Shown here: piece by piece, positions 34,660 to 47,010 of the stretch | How positions within the stretch are numbered: the stretch's first letter is position 1 | Layout: each line of letters opens with the position of its first letter | Assembly: GCF_009905375.1 (NCBI RefSeq) | Contig: NC_133652.1 | Span: 18,588,850-18,652,849 of the forward strand | Direction of reading: 5' to 3' | Source: Apium graveolens | Taxonomy: Eukaryota; Streptophyta; Magnoliopsida; Apiales; Apiaceae | Length of the DNA stretch: 64,000 nt | Translations under genes and position numbers: made by a program | Notes under the pieces: model-generated | The model's input: only the letters and a program-made list of their open reading frames with translations | Told to the model about the DNA's origin: nothing | Database searches by the model: none

Positions 34660-37600
34660 ATGATCTATACAATGAGGTTGTTAATAAGGAGTCTATTTAT
34701 ACTAAAACCCTACATATTAGCATTAATTACAAAGATCTCCTAATTGATTTACAAAAATCTTCGTGATCACGTGCTTGCTCAGATTTTCCTTATAAAAAAA
34801 AATCCGCTCGATTCACCACGATTCCGCTAACTCGTGATGATATAGCACAAAATTATGACTTGTGCTCCAATTATTTTCATTTAACGACAAATCCCGAAAA
34901 ACCTTCTTAATAACCTGCACAATCAAAAACACCGCAAAATCAAGCGTAAAAAGTGAAAATAACATACTGACTAATGAATATATACATCAATATTATACAA
35001 TCAAAATGTGCAATCAATATTCTCTTAAAATTTATCTTTTATTTTTTAGACAATGAAATACTATAAAGACTAATGTCTATAAATATATTTTCTCAATATT
35101 TTTCAAAATTATTTTATGTAAAGAAGAAGACAAGGGCGATGAGGTGACGTATCTCATATCTAATTTATTTTTTGGAATTTTCTCAAAATTTAATATTATT
35201 AAATAAAAAAATTAATTCATTGATTATTGACTAATTAATAAATTAATGTTATGATATTAGATTTGTGAATAGTGAATTAGTGAGAGAGCAACTCATTGAA
35301 GTAAACATGTTTAACGAGAGAACGGCTTTTTAAACTTCTTGATATATTATTCATAATTTCACAATAACCAAAATCAAATAAGAAATACAAAAAAGAAAAA
35401 AAGAAGAGTAATATTATTTTAAAAGATCACTGCAAAGCGCGACTCAAATTACTATCTTGTTATTTTCCTAACTAAAGCCTCCCTATTAATAAAATTTCCT
35501 CTTAATAAATTATAATTTTATTATTATTCTAATAAATTAAACTTTCCGCTTAACTCAAATTGTCATCTTATTAGTCTCCAATAATTCTTCTACCATATTA
35601 ATGAAATTTTCTCTTAATAAATTATCATCTTATTATCCTGCTAAAAATTTTCTATCCAACATTATTCATAAATCAAATTATCGCTAGAGTAAACAAGTTT
35701 TTTAATTAGAGAGTGATTTTTTAGACTTCTTTATTTATTAAGTCAAATTATTTATCGGAGTATACATATTTTAATGAGAGAGCGGTTTTAAATTTTTTTA
35801 TTTATTATATTTATTAAGAATTTCAGAATGATCAACATCAAAATAAAAAATGCTAAAAATACAAATGTGAACATTATTTTAGGAGGTACAGCAGGAAAGA
35901 GCGGCTATTAAAGTAGTAAATATTAAATTGCTAAAAATGTTGCATTAATATTAGGGTACCCGAGTAAAGAGCATCGGTGAGTATTGTACAGATCGAATAA
36001 TGCGCAACTATTTGGCAGGTGAAATATTGACATCCGACCAATGTTCGTACATATTTTATATCTTCCCTTCTCTTGTTTCTATTTCCGCTGATGTGGGAAA
36101 GCCTTGAATTAATTCTTGGTTAACATAGAGGGGACCAGACGTAATGTCAATTTTTTTAGTCATGTTTTTCTAATGAGTTTCTTTGTCGGAGTTGTATAGT
36201 TGCCCTGGTAATGTCAATATCGCTGAATTAATGACAAACCAACTTTTTTGAAATTCTTTTTAGATTAATTTTCAGAACAAACATACAATACCTTTGTGCA
36301 TCTATAGTTAAAATCTATAGTTATAGATGGTTTTCAGGCCTCATCAGCTGTTTTTATTATTCACCCAATGTGCCTTGTCCATTTTAATATATATAATTTG
36401 ATGTTAATATAGAATAATAATTATTTTCGAATATAATAAAAAGTTTAACAATTAAAATTTGAAAAAAAATTAATTTAAATTTGTTTATATGGTTAAATAA
36501 TTTTGAATAAGTGTGATTTAATGTGTTTCTACTACAAAATTACTTTAAATTTTTTCATTAAATTTTAATGATTTTTAAGCCAAAAAATTTGTATAACTTC
36601 ATTTTTTTTAACTGGGTAATTAATTTTTTTAACTATATATGAAAATGAAATAAATTATATATTTTATATTTTTTAAATAATGTAAGGGAGTGCTACCCAT
36701 ATTTATATTATAGAACAAAAAATAAAAAAATCAACCTTGTGTTGAAATAACAATACTATAATTTGTACTATATTTAGCACAAAAATATATAAATGAAGCT
36801 GTAGTTATCAACTCTTCTAAAAGTAAAAAAATGATAAATTGGATAAAATAGGTTATTAAAAAGTATGGGATACTTGGTGGTTAAATTTATATTAAAAATT
36901 ATACCGTATTAAATCATTGGAGAAAATTTTATATGGTGATATTTTAGCACCAAAATGTACAGGAATATCTCCATCTATTTGCTGTAATAAATTTCAAATA
37001 TTTTAAGGCACCAATAATGCGAGTCATCGTAAAAACTAGATCCTGCAGTTCGAAGCAAACAATATAGTTTAGAGAAAATCCCGTGCTTTGGTGTTGGGAC
37101 TTATAGAGTACAACGAGCTTGCAATGCCTCGTGTCTCCTGTGGTAAAGGAGAGGCTCATGAGAAACTAAATCATAATAAATTAGAATAAGAGTAAAAACC
37201 CCAAAAAGCACATTACTAAAAGCAAGAAAGAAGCACATCCGGCATTAAACGGATTATGATTCATTGTAGATTTAACTGAGTATATTTAGCATTGTCCTAT
37301 GTCCATGAATACGCAGGAAAGTAGTAGTTGTATTGTATCCATACAAAGTCCAGTGGTAGCTGGATCTTTGACTTTGAACCGTAAAAATTTTGACTGGTAG
37401 CTAGGCGTGAGAGTGGCATCTAACCTGGGTAGCACATATTGATCATACATGTTCCATGACGGTTTAAGTTGCCCTGTACATGAGTAGCATGCGGTGAGTT
37501 CTGTTCACATATTCCTCGTAAACATACAGTTTTAATTTATGCACGGACCAAACAAAGAATCTCATATTTTGTAGGGTAGCTCTTCCAATGCTCCAACTCC

Positions 37601-40010
37601 ACTAATTTAACCTAACTGTCAATTGAATAGGAGTAGTAGACCGTACACCCATTTAGATGTCAATCGACCCCAGCAGTAATGATGTCCAAATTGATATGTC
37701 TTAAAAATTATTAGCTTATTCTTCAAAAAAATTATTGTATATTAGTCGTTATATTTAAAATTTCTATATAATTTTTTAATCAATAAATTTTTAAAACTAC
37801 ACTCTCTAGTTTATATTTAAAAAGACAATTTTGTTTCCCATACTAATTCCGGTTTACTTAAAATCAACTATATACCTCGTACTATATTCAATAATGTAAT
37901 AACTATTTAAATTTTTTTTCTCAATTATAAATTTAAATGTCGTAATATGCATAATTTTTTAAATATGAACTACTATTTGAACAATTTTGAGTCCAAACAT
38001 ATAAATGACAAAGAAAAATGTAAGAGAGAGATTAAAAAGTGTCCCAAAATAATACTAAAAATATTTCTCAAATTCTAATGTGATGGATATAATTGGTAAC
38101 GTTCCAATAGAATCTAATAAAGATGTTGACTATATTAGTTGGCTAAATTTATTTATTATTATCATTTTAAGTAAGGGGATTTCAAGTCGAATGATATTAT
38201 TTTTTAATACTAGTATAGGTAAAACTATGCCTAACAAAAAATTTAGTTGAACAAATATGGCAATAATGTATAATTATCTAAATTTTTTGATAATTTTTTT
38301 TTACATTGGAGTGCTACAAATTTTACATATTAAATGTTTAGCTCACACATATGCAGGATTGGAAATGTTTTAATAATTAGAACCAGAATGCATATATATG
38401 CGTCAAAATCAAAATTTATTATATAGCATGTAATGTTATTTGGGAAAAAATGTTCTATTTGGTTGAAGGAAATTATCAGAGGAAGTTGTAACATAAGATT
38501 TGTGAATAAAGTTGCAGGAGCAAGATATAAATTAGATAAGATTAAATGTACAAAATTAAAAGATTAAGTACTTTTACGCATGAAAAATTAATAACACCGT
38601 AAGAAGGAATATAGCGCATCAACAGTGTGATCGATCCATAGTTCAAATTGTTTAGATTATAATAACTGAGAAATAATGAAAATCTACATGTCCTTTAAAT
38701 AGTAGTAATTTTTAATTTATACTCTCTCTTTCTTCAGCTTCAATAAGTTTACCCCAATTAGGGGGCATGATAATCAGCTCGGAGTTGATATATAAATTTA
38801 ATGTTAATTACTTAAATAATATTTTTTCCATCTTTTTGGTACATGTATAATTTATGGTAGCATATCCAATTTGGCGGTTGATAACTGTAATTCTGATTTT
38901 TCGTTTTAGGTCCGTAGGAATTAGTTGAGTTTTTTAATATTATAATTGTATCAGTCTCTTTTTTTTTATTTTTCTTTTATCCTCTCCTTCACTAGCCAAG
39001 TGTCCTCTGGGATAGTAGTTTGGTGACTCTTAAATGCTAGTAGGACACGTGAAAAAGAGGGAAGGAGGAAAGAAGTAGCAAGATATTCAAGTGAACTATA
39101 TGTGTAAAAAGTGATAAATGATAAGATCATAGAGAAGTTAACGGTCACCGAAGATTAGACCTACAGCCAATGAGGGCATGACCATGCACTTAACAGACGT
39201 AGCCCTTTTAATTTTTACACGAACTGTCTAGATACAATGCTATAGGGTCTAGGGTCTCTTGTTAGGCAACCGGAACCATCAACATATACAGTCAAACATA
39301 TGGAGCAGATATATGATAGAGAGCTAGTGATATATAGGATGACATACTCATTTGTTATATATATTTTGGTTAAGGTTATATAACTGGTGTTACAGATTTC
39401 GGAAATCGGAACTATTCGGTTGAGGTACCGATTTACGATTTATCGGACGATTTTTAAAAAATCGGATGATTAATCGGCGATTTATCAAAAATCAGTCAAA
39501 TCGGACAAATATTTTTGATGAGCGATTTATCGGCGATTTTTGAAAAATCGGTTGATTTCTATAACAGAGTATATAACTACCAACTCTACACACTGTATCA
39601 TCTTTAAAATTGACAACTACCATTAATAAATAAACCTATATTTTAAAACAGATTAACATCCATTTATAATCAATGGTCTTAGGTTTAAAAGACTTGTTTT
39701 ATATATTTAAATTCTGACAAGGTACAGTTGGTTCACTCAACTTATAAGGTACTGCTATCTACCTATCCTCACACCTCAAGCTTTCACCAAACGATCGTTC
39801 GCATGTGTAATATTTCTATTAAAATTTTATTTATAAAATATATGTGTTTCCATGTTCTTATAATACTTCTATCCATTTCGTTCCTCGCTCGCTTAACTCC
39901 ACGTACTCTACGGCGCTTCTAATTAATAAGTTTTGCTTGTTTCTTTTATCGTCTTAAAAGTTTAATTTCGGAACTGCAGAAAGACTTTGCACACGCAGAA
40001 CGATCAAAAT
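34660..40010. other. Gene-free AT-rich intergenic region
   Basis: No gene is recognised in 5.3 kb. A degenerate repeat family occupies 35280-35860: stretches near 35300-35390, 35689-35745 and 35757-35855 share AGAGAGCGGTTTT-like text. 36660-36960 has the look of a decayed short transposon. A minus-strand frame at 36944-37159 (71 codons) has no recognisable domain. 39395-39580 is rich in ATCGG/CGGCGATTT and resembles 46755-47010. The MYB promoter presumably lies in the last kilobase, with several TATA-like runs but none decisive. Confidence 0.55.
39395..39580. repeat. ATCGG-rich dispersed repeat, copy 1
   Basis: Many copies of AATCGG, ATCGGCGATTT and GATTTATCGG are packed into about 185 bp, after a start of GGAAATCGGAACTATTCGG. 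A related but diverged block lies at 46755-47010. Probably a decayed non-autonomous transposon; no duplication is visible. Confidence 0.5.
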
Positions 40011-40943
40011 ATGAGAAAACCTTGTCGTGAGAAAAGAGATACTAAGAAAGCTAGAGCTAATTCGTCCAAGAAATTAGAAGATGAGATGCTCGTACAAGAT
40101 GTTGCCTCACCATCTCAGCCTACTGGTAATTAATTTTTTTATTTTCATCGCATGTATACATGATGTAGAAAATTATATATTGATTAGATCTAACTATTAT
40201 CGTACGAGATATAATTGGTAATTTATACGAAAGTATAAGAGGTATTTGTAGGAGATCAGGGTGTTCGTACTTGGATATACTGCATAGCTAGGAACTTAGA
40301 AGCAGCCGAAATGATGTGATCAAAAAGAAAATTGTTGTTTGTAGATTTGATGCTATTGCAAGGACGTTTTAAAAAAAGGCTGATGACTGTATCTTTTTTT
40401 CCACGATTCCAACTAATTTTCCCCTTAAAACTGATATAAGTTTTTATATGGATGATCAGGTGTTCTTGGCTGCGGAAATAGTAGCAGGCTAAGGTGGATA
40501 AATGATCCAAAGCCCGACCTTAACAGCGAAAATTTTGGGGAAGATGAAGAAGATCTCATCATCAAGCTTCACGCGCTTCTCGGAAATAGGTAGGTGGTTT
40601 TTGTACATCTTTTTATATTTAAGAAACCTTTTTATAGGTTTTTCATTTGATTAAACGGATTGAATGTATAAATATCCCCAGTAGTAAGGTTATTTGAAAA
40701 TACAGGTGGTCGTTAATTGCTGGAAGATTGCCTGGACGTACTGATAATCAAGTGGAGAACTACTGGAACTCTCACTTAAAGAGGAAGCTTACAAGCAGAG
40801 GAATGGATCCAAATAATCATCGTATATCTCACACTCTTCGGCGCCCCGAAAATCAAACTCTAGAGATTAATAATTCTGATGATAGCAGCAGCTGTGCAAC
40901 TTCTGCAATGTCTAAAGCTCTGAAAAATCATGGCAAAAAATAA
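40011..40943 (+). CDS. Diverged R2R3-MYB gene, flavonoid-repressor-like, degenerate first repeat
   Basis: Three exons, 40011-40125, 40460-40589 and 40706-40943, all with GT/AG borders at the usual R2R3-MYB intron positions; exon 2 has the standard 130 bp. The product is 160 residues. It starts [13 protein letters not shown], like the MRKPCC start of subgroup-4/C2-type MYB repressors. The first repeat is damaged: its first two Trp are missing, exon 1 is shorter than the usual 130 or so bases, and only RLRWIN keeps the third Trp. The second repeat is complete ([20 protein letters not shown] then [20 protein letters not shown]), including the bHLH-contact pattern DLxxKxxxLxxxxxxLxxxR. The tail GMDPNNHR fits the same subgroup, but no LxLxL repressor motif is seen before the stop. 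It could be a working R3-like inhibitor or a gene in decay. Confidence 0.75.
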
Positions 40944-41321
40944 GATGCATTTATCTACTGGTAAAATAGAGCTAACTAGGTCTTGTGATAAAAAAAGCTA
41001 CCGGTTGAGTTGCCTGATCTAAACCGTGAGATCACGATAATGAATAATAATTACTCCCATGCAGGTGCGCAGGAGATGAAAAGCTCCGCTGAATTTGTTT
41101 TAATTATATGCTCTTTGCAGTATGCCTTTATAACATAAACGGATCTGATATAGGTTTTTATATTATAATCCATTAGCCAGGAATCAGTGCACATGATAAA
41201 TGGAAACGAGTACTATGTACATACCACACATGAATGAATGAAATTATAACACCTTCCCGTTTTAGAAGTATATAGTTGAACCTGGATATAAGTAATAATT
41301 AATAAAGTAATATTATTATTA

Positions 41322-41486
41322 GAGTAATTGGCAGTTTGTACCCTACTATTATTTTCATTTTTTCGATTTGGGCCTATATTATTTTTGCTGTCAGTTTGCA
41401 CCCCGAACAATTATTTTCGCTTCTTTTTGCACCCCACGGTCGCTTTTCCATCCAACTGTGACGTTAAAGTTAACGGGAGAAGGGGT
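41322..41486 (+). repeat. Left terminal inverted repeat of the MULE
   Basis: It pairs with 46490-46654 over about 165 bp with a handful of mismatches (for example near 41388 and 41441). ORFs reading through it are artefacts. Confidence 0.92.
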
Positions 41487-41641
41487 AGATATGGAAAAAC
41501 ACTTTTGAACGGCTCTTTTGCAATGTGTATGTCCTATATATATATATGCAGCCCCTTTCCATTATGTACTATCTGTGTTCTTCTTCTTCCCTCAACAAAT
41601 CAGGCCCAAACTCTTTACTCTCAACAAATCAGCCATAAGAA

Positions 41642-41971
41642 ATGACTACAAGATGTTATTGTCTAAAATTTGCAGCACAACAGACGGCTTGGACAACGGC
41701 AAATGCGGGTTGACGTTTCTTCGCATGTCCGGATCGCAGGTGCAATTTTTTCCAATGGGTAGATGGCCCTTTGTGTCACCGTGCTCAAGTTATCATTCCG
41801 GGACTTATTCGAAGAATTAATAATCTCGAAAAAGAAATCAAGATTTTCAAAGTGATAAATGAAAATGTTGTGGAGATTGGAGGAAAGGGGAAATGGTGTA
41901 GCAAAACCATGACTTTCCTAATATTGACATGGATATGTATTTTCATTTATTTGTGTTCTGATAAGGAGTAA
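41642..41971 (+). pseudogene. GRF-type zinc-finger protein gene carried by the MULE (one premature stop)
   Basis: The 109-codon frame begins MTTRCYCLKF and contains a GRF zinc-finger pattern: CYC at the start, TAWTTANAG then RFFACP, RRCNFFQWVD, and PLCHRAQVIIPGLIRR. A short coiled coil (NNLEKEIKIFKVINENV) and a C-terminal hydrophobic helix (MTFLILTWICIFIYL) follow. This order matches the small plant proteins annotated as At4g04775-like. In-frame TGA at 41711-41713 sits inside the GRF signature where Arg is usual, one C-to-T change from CGA. GRF fingers are known or suspected to bind nucleic acid; the role here is unknown. It is transcribed opposite to the transposase, from the other end of the element. 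Confidence 0.72.
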
Positions 41972-42267
41972 ATATATTTGTCATGACAGATGTTTGTAAT
42001 GAAACTATTCTTAAGTCTCAAGTTTTTAGCTGTTTTTTGTATGTTGTGGAAATTGTATGTTTGGATGCAACTGAATTGTACAATGCAATAAAAAGGAAAG
42101 CAAACTTGAAACCGTTAGTATTAACTTCAAACCAACCGAATCCAATAATATTTAAAACATTGCACCAAACTGCAGCCACATAAAACTACAAATGGACCTA
42201 GAGTTAATGTTTGGTTTTAACAAAAGAGCACAAAAGTAGGTGCATATGTTCATTTAACATTGGTCCT

Positions 42268-45200
42268 TCACTTCTTTTGCTTTCCCAAAATTTTCTTCTT
42301 ATGAAGCCTTGTTGCTTCCAAATTCCTCAAAGATGTGAACTTTCGACCTTCGACTGGCGGCACACCCAAATTCTTCTTCTTCCCAGTACTTGGGCCTGGT
42401 GCCCTGAAGGGCTTGATAATTCCTCCATGATTGGATGCATTTATATTGGTCCTAGCCTTCTTTGGTGTGTTTTGCACCTCCTTCCTTGGCTCCAGATCTG
42501 ACTCCATCCTGACTTCCTTCATTCCCTTCACAGATGGGTCCTTCATTGCCTCCTTTTTTGGGTTCTTCTTTGCCTCCACTGTTGGCTTCTTCTTTTCCTT
42601 CTTCTTTGGCTCCACAGAAGGCTGTAATGTAATTAAATGAGTTGTTAACTTTAGATGTGTTTAGACATGAATTGAGTTGTAATTGATTACCTTTTTGCAG
42701 GTTCTTTTATTGTGGTCATGGCCCTGGCAATTGCCGCATCTTGATGCAACTTTTGAGGTACTTTCTTCCACACCTTCTTCTTTATTCTTTCTCTCCTCAT
42801 CAAATTTCTGGCAATGAAATAGCTCCAATTAGTCCCAAAATCAGACCATTTGCATAAATAAACCAAAAGCACAGTGATATATACCTTAGCTTCACATGTT
42901 CATGTGTTGTGCCCCAAAGCCTTACACCAAGCACACTGATTTGTTGTGCCACTCCTTTTTAACATTGTTGGGTCATTTTCTCTTGTCTCAACAACATCAG
43001 TGGCTGTGTTTCTCTTCTTTTTAGGTCGACCAGGTGCCACTCTCAGTTTTGGAGGAAAGATGGGAGTTTCATTTGTATCCTCCCAAAACTCCTCTCCATT
43101 TAGTGGTTCAAGTACATGGTTATAGACCCTTAGGTACCAATCTTTGTTGTGACACTCATGCATGTATTCTAAAGGGCTTTGTTTTTGAAAAAATATACAA
43201 GCACAAGCGCGGAAGCACGGTATACCTGTTAGTTGCCACTTTCTACATGCACAAATATGGTGCTTCAAGTCAACAACAACTTGGTGGCCACCTTCTGACA
43301 TAGTAACTAGGTATTTGTGACCACCATTCCACACAGGACTTGCTGTTCCAGCCATTTCCATTGCTCTATTTCAAAATAATATTTAGTAAGTAAGTCAATC
43401 TGTTTTATACCGAAAAAAATAAGTACATATCATTAGTACATACTTGTGCAGTTTCTTAAGAGGCTTAGTACAGAATTTAGTCCTCCTTTGCTCCATCTTC
43501 TGTTTCCTTCTACTAATCATCTCCATGCATGTATTATGGATTTTGGTGAACATAGTGACAATGGCCATATCCCTGAATCTGTTAATGGCATTATTGAATA
43601 CTTCACAGTTATTATTAACAAAAATGTCTGATTTAGAGATATCTTTAAATCCAGACCTACTCCACTGAGACCTTGGCTTAGATGCCAACCAATCATGGGC
43701 CCTCGGTGCAATCTGATAATAATATAAAAACACATTAAGAAAAACAGTCTACAAACAGTCTAAAACTAGACTAAATATCAGTCTAATAATGCACAAGAGA
43801 AAGAAACATATATACCTTTTTCAATTCTGCCATATTTTTTTGGAAGAAATAGTCTGTAGTTGATCTAGCAGCTAGCCATAGAAGTTTCCTCACTCCAATT
43901 CCCTTGTGCTCTTTCCAAAGATTTCTGTAGAGGTGCATCACACAAAACCTATGTTCTGCCATAGGTACTTGCTTCTCCAATGCATTGACCAAGCCTTTTT
44001 GTCTATCATAGATGAAGGTGTAAGTTCCTTCATGCTCCATATGCAAGTCAGCTTTCAGAAGGCCAATAAACCAATCCCAAGAATCATTGTTCTCTGCCTC
44101 TACTTGTGCCCAAGCAATTGGGTACATCCCATCATTAGGATCAGTCCCAATTGCTGTCAATAAAATCCCACCTAATGGTCCCCTAAGGTGGCACCCATCC
44201 AGACCTATAACAGGTCTGCAGCCATCTAAGAACCCCTCATTCAATGGACCTAAGCAAATGTACATCCTTTTAAATCTCATGTTTCCATCTTCCTCTTGCT
44301 CAGACATGATTTTGACAGTGGAGGTAGGAATTTGTTTCTTAATCTCATTCCCAAATGCAAAGACCTTAGCATATTCAGCCTCATGCTTACCTGTGATGTT
44401 ATCTCTAGCCTTTTTCAGTGCCCTATATATCATTGACAAAGAAATTTTACACTTTACATCATTCACAACCCTAGCATGAAAAGCAACTGTTGCCCAGGTT
44501 GGGTTCAGTCTTAATTCATCCTCATATGTCTCTGCAATCCATGTAGAAGTTATACACTTCTGTTCCCATGTGGGATTACAAGAGTGTGTCTTGCATAATG
44601 TCTTTATCTGAAAGGTGTCTATCCTTCTATGCTTTATACCATAACATTTCCATTCACATCCAGGTGAGCACATCCATTTCACCTTATCAGTATGATTCTT
44701 CTTAAGACTAATGGCCCTCTGATTCTTGATTACATACTTTCTAACTGCTGCTCTAAACACCTTACCACTTGTAAACAACATACCAAGCTCAAACTTAGGG
44801 TCATCCATATCAGTGAACTCATTAAACTCAGGGAATTGTGTGTCAACCTCATCACAGGAGTCAACAGCCATCCTCTCATCAGTACTGTCAAAACCACCCT
44901 CAGAACTTTCTTCATCAACAACTTTTGGTTCTTCACATTCAACTCTATCACCCTCAACTTCATTCAAACCTTCATCATCACCTATATCTGCACTGGTTCT
45001 CACTTGTTCTTCTCTGTCCCCTTCATATGCATCATCCCTAACTGCTTCTTTTCCTTTTTTACTTGACTGTGCTTGTCCTTTTTTAGTTTTCTTCTTTGGC
45101 TGACTACTCTGACTTACAGGTGGACCATCATCTTCATCAAGCACTACAGGAGTGTCAACAGTATTCTTGAACAAGCCCTGTTAGGAAACAATGCACCATA

Positions 45201-46351
45201 TTTGAAAATGCACCATCAAGCAGAATTTATGAAAATGCAATAATTAAAAATTGATAAGGAGAGTTAGATATTACCCTTAGCATTGAGTATCTTCCTCTTT
45301 TCCTGGTTCTGAAAGGAGGATTGGGAGGTGGTATTCTCTTCTTCTTCTTTTTAGGACTAATTTCAACCTCACGCTCACTGGAATCCATATTTGAACTATC
45401 TCCATTAAAACTCACATCATCTTTCTCTTCATCCCCCTCACAGTCATCTTTCCCCACTTCTTCCTGTTTTCCTTTTGCTTGACACTCTTCAATCATACTC
45501 TCAACTCTTTGTATTCTCTCATCAGTGTTAAATTGAGTGAAATCAAAGTCAAGCAAGTCACTATAATTATCTTTGGCAGTGGTATAAACTTGAAGGCACT
45601 TAGTGTAAACTAACATATCCAACATGGTCCCAACATCATCATCAAAATCTAATGGATTTATAGTATCAACACATAACTCTCTCTCAGGAAGGGAAAACCA
45701 CAGATCATATGAACCCTCTCCTATGCCTATTTCATTACACATTGAGTCCAAATCAACCATTCTAAAATTTCTAAGAGAGCACATATCAAAAAATTTGCAT
45801 TCCCCGTCAATGTACGCAGTAAAATCTTGACTAAACTCTCCCCCATATAACAGTTTAATGGAGAAATTAAGTGAATAATTTGAAACAAAACCAATTTTGT
45901 ATACATGTAAACAATAATATCACAACATAAACACATTGTCACAGTTAAAAAAGACCACGAATTGGACAAAAAAAACCCTAAAAACTCAGATGACAAAGTA
46001 ACCCCACTTGTATAACTGATAACTGAAATTGCTAGATGACAAAGTATTTAGGGACCACAAATTGTTCAATAAACAATAGAAACCCTAAAAATCATGCATG
46101 CAAACATATTGGGTTTAATCGATACCATAAAAACACTATAACCAGACTTGGAATAGAAATTTACCCCCATATTCTGGTATTTCAGCATCATCTTCCATTA
46201 TTGGTGCTTCAATCACTGGGATTTCAACTCCTTTGTCCAACACTTGTAGCCAATAATCCTCTGGAACTTCATTCCAACTTATTGTTATCAAGTTATCATC
46301 ACTTACTACTCGCATACGGCCTCGCATTTTCTCACAGTTGTCTAGGGTCAC
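42268..46351 (-). pseudogene. MuDR-type MULE transposase gene, multi-exon, one premature stop
   Basis: Minus-strand exons I can place are 46351-46165, about 45920-45275 (left border uncertain), 45177-43816, 43712-43444, 43365-42885, 42807-42691 and 42621-42268. Domains: a PB1-like N-terminal region (GGEFSQDFTAYIDGECKFFD), an acidic linker, the MuDR DNA-binding domain (FELGMLFTSGKVFRAAVRKY), the MULE catalytic domain with GLDGCHLRGP, FIYDRQKG and CVMHLYRNL, a SWIM zinc finger (CACRKWQLTGIPCFRACACI, C-X-C...), a zinc knuckle CAWCKALGHNT broken by TGA at 42900-42902, a second intact knuckle (CGNCQGHDHNKRTC) in exon 42807-42691, and a Lys-rich tail. Plus-strand ORFs over this region are antisense shadows. 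Exon borders are inferred from GT/AG signals and frame. Confidence 0.82.
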
Positions 46352-46489
46352 AAATTAGGGGTTTCAATTAGGGGTTCACAAATTAACGGAAATGAGAGAG
46401 TGGTTAGGTTTAATTGATGTGGAGTTTGGTTTCCTGTTTTTGTTTGTTTTACTCTGTTTTTTTGTTTTTAATTAGTAATTGACTAAAAT

Positions 46490-46654
46490 GCCCCCATTCT
46501 CGTTAACGTTAACGGCACAGTTGGATGGAAAAGCGCCCATGGGGTGCAAAAAGAAGCGAAAATAATTGTTCGGGGTGCAAACTGACAGAAAAAATAATAT
46601 AGGCCCAAATCGAAAAAATGAAAATAATAGTAGGGTACAAACTGCCAATTACTC
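46490..46654 (-). repeat. Right terminal inverted repeat of the MULE
   Basis: The reverse complement of the left repeat, ending CCAATTACTC before TTATTATTA. The transposase start lies about 140 bp inside it. Confidence 0.92.
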
Positions 46655-46754
46655 TTATTATTATTATTATTTTCAATCACGACATGGACATCGTATATTA
46701 TTGATTATAATAAAGTAATAAACTCATTTAAGTAATATTATTTTTTCGATTCCA

Positions 46755-47010
46755 CCTGTATTCATGGTTGTAAAAATCGGTAATCGGCACTAATCGGTTT
46801 AGGTACTGATTAGGGATTAATCGGCAAATCGGAAGGATTAATTGGAACAAAAATCGGATATATTTAAATATTTTAATAATATTTAATATATTTATCTTAT
46901 TTATTATGAAATATATAATTCAAAAATAATTTATAAATATTAATCGGATTTCAAAAAATTGACCGGCCAAATATTTTTTAAAGATTAATCGGGGATTTTT
47001 AGAACAGTGC
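46755..47010. repeat. ATCGG-rich dispersed repeat, copy 2
   Basis: It starts AAAAATCGGTAATCGGCAC and ends GATTAATCGGGGATTTTTAG. It is related to the block at 39395-39580 but longer, with an AT-rich middle. Confidence 0.5.

Larger units (their letters stand above)
41322..46654. mobile_element. Mutator-like element (MULE) with long terminal inverted repeats
   Basis: The ends are inverted copies starting GAGTAATTGGCAGTTTGTAC, about 165 bp long and about 95% alike by eye. The 9-bp sequence TTATTATTA flanks it at 41313-41321 and 46655-46663; since it is low-complexity it is weaker evidence than the inverted repeats. Inside are a MuDR-type transposase gene on the minus strand and a small GRF zinc-finger gene on the plus strand near the left end. 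Both genes have one premature TGA, so the copy is probably not autonomous. Confidence 0.93.

Noticed and set aside
36944..37159. Minus-strand 71-codon ORF
   Set aside because: No recognisable domain, no splice or promoter context, AT-rich repeat surroundings.
40256..40510. Minus-strand 84-codon ORF across MYB intron 1
   Set aside because: Antisense to the MYB gene; the sense strand has clear exons and splice sites.
44692..45103. Plus-strand ORFs of about 125 codons
   Set aside because: Antisense shadows of the MULE transposase exon 45177-43816.
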